From Akkermansia sp. (GTDB lineage Bacteria > Verrucomicrobiota > Verrucomicrobiia > Verrucomicrobiales > Akkermansiaceae), in assembly GCA_022787425.1 (NCBI GenBank), contig JALFWB010000021.1:1-64000 (forward strand): a stretch of 64,000 nt of DNA, given 5' to 3'. The notes beneath the pieces are model-generated. The model saw nothing but the letters and a program-made list of their open reading frames with translations. It did not search any database and was not told the DNA's origin. Positions 60,243-64,000 of this stretch are shown piece by piece. A program made the translations under genes and the position numbers. Numbering within the stretch: position 1 is the stretch's first letter; every line of letters begins with the position of its first letter.

Positions 60243-61586
60243 ATGAACGCAACGCAGATCAAGGCAGTGCTGGAGGAGCTGGGGCTGACGCCCTCCAAGT
60301 CCATGGGGCAGAATTTTCTGGTGGATGAGAATGTGGCCCGGTGGATTGTGAGCCGGTTGGAGATTGAGCCGGGGGACTGCGTGGTGGAGGTGGGGCCGGG
60401 TACGGGGGCTCTCACGGAGCATTTGGTGCCGCTGTGCCGTAAGCTCATTTTGGTGGAGTTTGATGCGCGCTTGGCGGAGTACCACCGCCGCCGCTGGGCG
60501 GATTGCCCGCAGGTGGAGGTGCACCGGGCGGACGGCGCGGCCTGGGACCCGCGCTGCTTGTTTGCGGAGCAGCCGGTGAAATTTATCGGTAACCTGCCGT
60601 ACTCCGCCGGTGGGGCGATTTTGGCTAACTTTTTGACGTCTCCCTGCGCCTGCTCGCGCGCGGTGGTGATGCTGCAAAAGGAGTTCATCGATCGTATTCT
60701 GGCGCAGCCGGGGGATGATGCCTACGGGCTGCTTTCACTGCGTATGCAGATGGACTGGGTGCCCACGGCGCTGAAGGTGGTGCCGCCGGAGTGCTTCTCG
60801 CCGCGTCCCAAGATCGATTCTACCGTGATGCTGCTGACGCGGCGGGATCCCGCGAGTCTGCCTGCTTTTGACCATCGGTTGATGGATGAGCTGATGCGGC
60901 GTTGCTTTGCCCAGCGGCGCAAGCAGATGCACAAGCAGTTGCCCGAGGGGGTGGACTGGCCTGCGGTGTCGGCGCGCTTGGGTATCTCGCCCACGGCGCG
61001 GCCGGAGGAGCTGGGGCTGCGGCAGTGGGTGGAGCTGACGAATGCCTGCGACCCGCATCCCCTGGCGGCGGTGGCGCAGCGGCAGGAGGAGCTCTTTGAT
61101 GTGGTGGATGAGCAGGACCGCGTGCTGCGGCAGGCGACCCGCCGGGAGGTGCATGAGCAGGGGCTGATACATCGGGCCGTGCATATTCTGGTATTTAATA
61201 AAAACCGCGATTGCCTGCTGCAGTTGCGGTCTCACCTCAAGGATCGTCATCCGGGGGTGTGGGATTCCTCGGCAGCGGGGCATCTGGACGCGGGGGAGGA
61301 CTACGAGGCGGCGGCTGCGCGTGAGTTGCAGGAGGAGCTGGGCATCTCCGGTGCGCCGCTCATTCGCCTGGGCTCTCTGCCGCCCTCTGCGGAGACGGGG
61401 TGGGAGCATGTGGCGCTCTATGCGGCACGTTTCGATGGGCGGGTGCATTATCCGGCGGCGGAGATTGCGGGGGTGCTGCCTTTCCCACCCGCGCTGATCG
61501 ATGCGTGGTTGAGCCGCCGGCCGCAGGATTTCGCATCATCGTTCGCGGCTTGCTGGCGCTTGGCGGCACCCATGCTGCGGGGGTAG
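60243..61586 (+). CDS. rsmA: RsmA (KsgA) 16S rRNA dimethyltransferase fused to a Nudix hydrolase
   Basis: Residues 1-265 are RsmA, which dimethylates two adenines near the 3' end of 16S rRNA: SKSMGQNFLVDENVARWIV, VVEVGPGTGALTEHL (SAM loop), KFIGNLPYSAGG (about 117, normally NLPYNIST) and FSPRPKIDSTV. Residues about 280-447 are a Nudix hydrolase: EELFDVVDEQDRVLRQATRREVHEQGLIHRAVHILVFN and the Nudix box GHLDAGEDYEAAAARELQEELGI (346-368). The Nudix half resembles the IDI/YfcD type. One uninterrupted frame joins them, so it is a true fusion in this sequence. Ends flush with the convergent sigma-factor gene. Confidence 0.93.
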   Translation: MNATQIKAVLEELGLTPSKSMGQNFLVDENVARWIVSRLEIEPGDCVVEVGPGTGALTEHLVPLCRKLILVEFDARLAEYHRRRWADCPQVEVHRADGAAWDPRCLFAEQPVKFIGNLPYSAGGAILANFLTSPCACSRAVVMLQKEFIDRILAQPGDDAYGLLSLRMQMDWVPTALKVVPPECFSPRPKIDSTVMLLTRRDPASLPAFDHRLMDELMRRCFAQRRKQMHKQLPEGVDWPAVSARLGISPTARPEELGLRQWVELTNACDPHPLAAVAQRQEELFDVVDEQDRVLRQATRREVHEQGLIHRAVHILVFNKNRDCLLQLRSHLKDRHPGVWDSSAAGHLDAGEDYEAAAARELQEELGISGAPLIRLGSLPPSAETGWEHVALYAARFDGRVHYPAAEIAGVLPFPPALIDAWLSRRPQDFASSFAACWRLAAPMLRG

Positions 61587-62273
61587 TCACATCTGCCCTT
61601 CGCGGCTGCGGATGTACTCTACCTCCTTGCGGAAAACGGCGCCTACCCGGAATTTGGCCAGATACACTTGCGCCATGGAGACACCCAGCTTGCGGCGCAC
61701 TTCTCCTGCGTCCATGCCGCGCAGGACGTTGCACTCGAATATCTGGAATTGCTTGGGTGTTACCTTTTGTTTGACCCGCTCCACGGCGGCTTTGATGACA
61801 TTTTTCTGCCACTCGCGTTCCCAGACGGCCTCGAATTCCTCGCCTGCGTTGCCGGGGTAGTTTTCCAAGGCATGCCGCGGGTCCTCGCCGTTCGGGTCGC
61901 CCGCGGGGGCTGTGTCTTTTTTGCGGCGGCGGAATTGGTCGTTGATGCGCCAGCGGGTGATGTTCCAGAGCCACATCTTGAAGGAGCCGCGCGCGGGGTC
62001 ATAGGCTTCTTTCTTGCTCTGCTTGGCGATGGTGAGGACGGTTTCCTGCACCACGTCCCAAGCTTCGTCATGCCGCAGGCCTGCTTTCAGGGCGATGGAG
62101 TAGATGAGGCGCCAGTAGGTGCGGTAGAATTCGTCCCAGCTGCGGCGGTCTTCCCAGTCCTTCAGGCGGTTGATGAGGCTGCGGCGGGTGCGGGCCGCCA
62201 GCTTTTCCAGCTCGGCTTCCTGCACTTGTTCTTGCTCGGGGATGTCCTCGGGACCCGGTGTTTCCGCTTGCAT
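61587..62273 (-). CDS. ECF-type RNA polymerase sigma factor
   Basis: A 228-residue protein. Region 2: RRSWDEFYRTYWRLIYSIALKAGLRHDEAWDVVQETVLTIAKQ, then FKMWLWNITRWRINDQFRRRKKD. Region 4: VTPKQFQIFECNVLRGMDAGEVRRKLGVSMAQVYLAKFRV (helix-turn-helix). No anti-sigma gene is adjacent. A TTGCAC-17-TAGACT promoter ends 8 nt before the ATG. Confidence 0.9.
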   Translation of the reverse strand: MQAETPGPEDIPEQEQVQEAELEKLAARTRRSLINRLKDWEDRRSWDEFYRTYWRLIYSIALKAGLRHDEAWDVVQETVLTIAKQSKKEAYDPARGSFKMWLWNITRWRINDQFRRRKKDTAPAGDPNGEDPRHALENYPGNAGEEFEAVWEREWQKNVIKAAVERVKQKVTPKQFQIFECNVLRGMDAGEVRRKLGVSMAQVYLAKFRVGAVFRKEVEYIRSREGQM

Positions 62274-62281
62274 TCGGGGCT

Positions 62282-62310
62282 AGTCTAGCATAGTTCAGCC
62301 GGCAGTGCAA
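62282..62310 (-). promoter_or_regulatory. promoter of the ECF sigma gene
   Basis: On the minus strand: TTGCAC (62310-62305), 17 nt, TAGACT (62287-62282), 8 nt to the ATG. Confidence 0.6.
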
Positions 62311-63596
62311 GGCACTAATACGGCATCCCGCATGCCGTGTATCTTTTTTTTGTCGGCGGGGGCGATGGTGGCCAGACAGCCGGCGAGGCGGGTGCTGCCG
62401 TCCGCGCGGCGGAAGTAGTAGGGGCACAGGCGGACGCGGCCTTGCATGCGGGCGAGCCTGCCGTCCTCGGTGTAGTAGGGGTGTTTGATGATTTGCGACT
62501 CGCGGAATTCCTGCATCACCCACAGCTTGTTCGGGTAGTCGCGCAGGGCCTGCTGCACGGCGTCGCGCCAGGAGTCGGCGGGCATGTCGTGGCCGATGGA
62601 CACGCCGCGTCCGCCCCAGGCTCGCTCGTCGAAGCCGGAGATCTTGAGGACCAGTCGGCGTTCCTGCCGTCCCAGCTCGGCGACGTCCTGCCACCTGTGC
62701 AGGTTCAGGCGGGGAAGGGCGGCTTGCGGGGGCAGGGGGGCGGGGTCGGGGATCCAGCCGTAGGGGATGATTTGCCGCAGGCGGGCGAGGTGCGCCGCGC
62801 GCAGGCGGCGTTGCCAACTGCGCTGCAGGCCGGGCATGTGGAAGAGGGCCAGCCAGGCTTTCTCCTCCGTGTGCTCGATGGGAGGCGGGCTCATGCGGAG
62901 CTTTCCCGCCGCACTTGCTGCTAACCAAGCGCGGGCGGCGGGGATGTTGTCCAGATCGAAGAGTTCGAAGAAGCGGTACAGGGGGCCGGGATGATCGGGG
63001 GAGAGTTCCTCGGCGCGGGCGCAGGTATAGCCCTCTCCCAGACTCTGTGCCAGGTATTCCATCTCGGGACGGTAGTCTGCGGATTCATCGGAGACGGCGA
63101 TGGTGATGCCCTCGGGGTAGGTCGCGCGGAAGCCTTCTGCCATACCTTCTCCGCCGCCTAACACGTCATAACCGGCCGCAGCATATAAGCGGGAGAGCCA
63201 CAGGGTGGTGCCCATGCCGCCCGGCACGCTGTCGAGCTCCGCCAAAGCCAATCCATCCGCGCACCACAACAGGTCCGGACGAATCACGCGCGGAAAATCC
63301 CCTCGCCGCATCGCCGCCCGCTGCGCCTCCACCAACTCCGCCGGCTTACCCGCCTCCGCCATCGGCGCCAACCAAGCCGCCTCCTTCCCCGACAGGGAGT
63401 CTAGGTACAGCCCCTGCGCCGCATCCTGAAAACGCGCCAACACATGCCCCAGACCCTCCATCTGCCGCACCAACGCCCTCGGCAGCCGCAACGGCACCGG
63501 CGACATCCGCCAAGGAATCCCCCCCTCGCGGAATAAACCACTCTCCGGTATCGCCGCCCGAATTTCCCCCGGCGTCAGCTCCTGTCCCTGCTTCAT
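62295..63596 (-). CDS. ATP-grasp-like protein of unknown substrate
   Basis: A 433-residue cytosolic protein. LAELDSVPGGMGTTLWLSRLYAAAG and later LVLKISGFDERAWGGRGVSIGHDM with VMQEF suggest an ATP-grasp fold related to glutathionylspermidine-synthase-like or circularly permuted enzymes, i.e. ATP-dependent amide ligation. The match is by pattern only. It is upstream of the sigma-factor gene on the same strand, but the sigma gene has its own promoter overlapping this gene's end. Start at 63596, 8 nt after TAGAAT. Confidence 0.5.
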   Translation of the reverse strand: MKQGQELTPGEIRAAIPESGLFREGGIPWRMSPVPLRLPRALVRQMEGLGHVLARFQDAAQGLYLDSLSGKEAAWLAPMAEAGKPAELVEAQRAAMRRGDFPRVIRPDLLWCADGLALAELDSVPGGMGTTLWLSRLYAAAGYDVLGGGEGMAEGFRATYPEGITIAVSDESADYRPEMEYLAQSLGEGYTCARAEELSPDHPGPLYRFFELFDLDNIPAARAWLAASAAGKLRMSPPPIEHTEEKAWLALFHMPGLQRSWQRRLRAAHLARLRQIIPYGWIPDPAPLPPQAALPRLNLHRWQDVAELGRQERRLVLKISGFDERAWGGRGVSIGHDMPADSWRDAVQQALRDYPNKLWVMQEFRESQIIKHPYYTEDGRLARMQGRVRLCPYYFRRADGSTRLAGCLATIAPADKKKIHGMRDAVLVPCTAG

Positions 63597-63604
63597 CCTA
63601 TCCC

Positions 63605-63633
63605 ATTCTACCCCCACCACCCCGCCCTGTAAA
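63605..63633 (-). promoter_or_regulatory. promoter of the ATP-grasp-like gene
   Basis: On the minus strand: TTTACA (63633-63628), 17 nt, TAGAAT (63610-63605), 8 nt to the ATG. Confidence 0.6.
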
Positions 63634-63665
63634 GCCCAAACTACGCCCCCCCCTATAAAACTTGC

Positions 63666-63833
63666 CTACTGCATTTTGAATGCTGCGTCAAGCCTAAAAG
63701 TTGGAATACCGCTTTTTTTTTCAGTTTTTTATTCCCATCCTCCACCGTCCTCAGTGCCTTTATTTTGCCCGTCCGCGACGCAACTCATTGAGTATCAACA
63801 ATTAACATGCACTGTGCATTAAGAATGCAGTAG
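63666..63833 (+). repeat. 168-bp inverted-repeat element, relative of 39397-39566
   Basis: Inverted repeats of 18 bp with two mismatches (63666-63683, 63816-63833). The ends share CTAC-x-GCATT with the 39.4-kb element, and TTGACG (63691-63686, facing left) again stands 17 nt from the TAG at the repeat end. The flanking -10s are poor (TAGGCA left, TAGGCG right). A T-rich run follows the left end as in the first copy. Confidence 0.6.
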
Positions 63834-63942
63834 GCGTAGTTTGGTATGTCTATGTTGATCCTAGGTGAAGGTCATTTCTTGCGGAGCAACCCAAATCTAC
63901 ATCCGGCGTGGAGGGAGCGGAGAGGGAGGCCGCAGAAAAGGC

Positions 63943-63971
63943 TTGACACAGACGATAGAAAATGTAACAAT
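63943..63971 (+). promoter_or_regulatory. promoter of a gene beyond the window
   Basis: TTGACA (63943-63948), 16-17 nt, TAACAAT (63965-63971). Promoter and following leader resemble 17796-17850, upstream of the 17906 ankyrin gene, so an ankyrin gene probably begins just after base 64000. Confidence 0.6.
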
Positions 63972-64000
63972 ACCTTCAGCCCCGTTAGTCTGATTAAGAA

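Noticed and set aside
1..64000. tRNA, rRNA, complete prophage or integrated plasmid
   Set aside because: No tRNA cloverleaf, rRNA, integrase, terminase, capsid or transposase gene was found on either strand.

Overview
The window looks like a chromosomal segment of an Akkermansia-like Verrucomicrobiota. This is inferred from content, not from any database match: a PEP-CTERM secreted protein, an M60-type metallopeptidase, a GH89 alpha-N-acetylglucosaminidase and a FucU mutarotase (all fitting a mucin degrader), many ankyrin, Sel1 and Rhs genes, a Gram-negative envelope (TolC-like lipoprotein, lipobox proteins) and GC-rich core genes. Shine-Dalgarno sequences are almost absent. About a dozen genes have a start codon only 6-12 nt after a good -10 box, so leaderless mRNAs seem common.

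Layout. 0-10.8 kb is mostly housekeeping: a broken MBOAT gene and its SGNH-like partner, dusB, rpsA, secA, an ArgA-like acetyltransferase and a hydrolase that has lost its nucleophile. 10.9-19.5 kb is an accessory island: a WG-like protein, a GmrSD-like DUF262/DUF1524 gene interrupted by two in-frame amber codons, a PLD protein, two long ankyrin proteins and a lone copy of the GmrSD-like protein's N-terminal domain. 19.6-26 kb holds a TolC-like lipoprotein, an LplT-like MFS protein, GH89 and a GT-C-like membrane protein. 26.1-31.9 kb is a minus-strand block: fucU, queD, bioF, bioG, bioC, then an Aas-like acyl-ACP ligase with its own promoter. 32-34.4 kb is a low-GC patch of immunity-like genes. 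34.6-39.3 kb is housekeeping (MATE, HU, phosphoesterase, RNA methyltransferase, beta-CASP nuclease).

39.4-41.4 kb has a PEP-CTERM gene preceded by a probable invertible promoter now in the OFF orientation, a decayed secreted-protein gene and a group II intron-like RNA remnant. 41.4-45.8 kb is an mcsA-mcsB-clpC operon whose McsB has lost most of its ATP-binding arginines. 45.9-54 kb holds an orphan podophage tail-nozzle-like gene, a TlpA-like thioredoxin, an ankyrin-M60 operon and a UGSC-family protein. 54.2-60.1 kb is a decayed Rhs/immunity locus with Rhs pieces, ankyrin and Sel1 proteins, small lipoproteins and a 49-bp direct repeat. 60.2-63.6 kb holds an RsmA-Nudix fusion, an ECF sigma factor and an ATP-grasp-like protein. 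The window ends with a second copy of the inverted-repeat element and a promoter/leader closely resembling the one before the 17.9-kb ankyrin gene.

No tRNA, rRNA, CRISPR array, transposase or recombinase gene was seen. The most notable signals are the inverton-like promoter switch, the arginine-depleted McsB, the twice amber-interrupted GmrSD-like gene, the leaderless promoter architecture and the RsmA-Nudix fusion.
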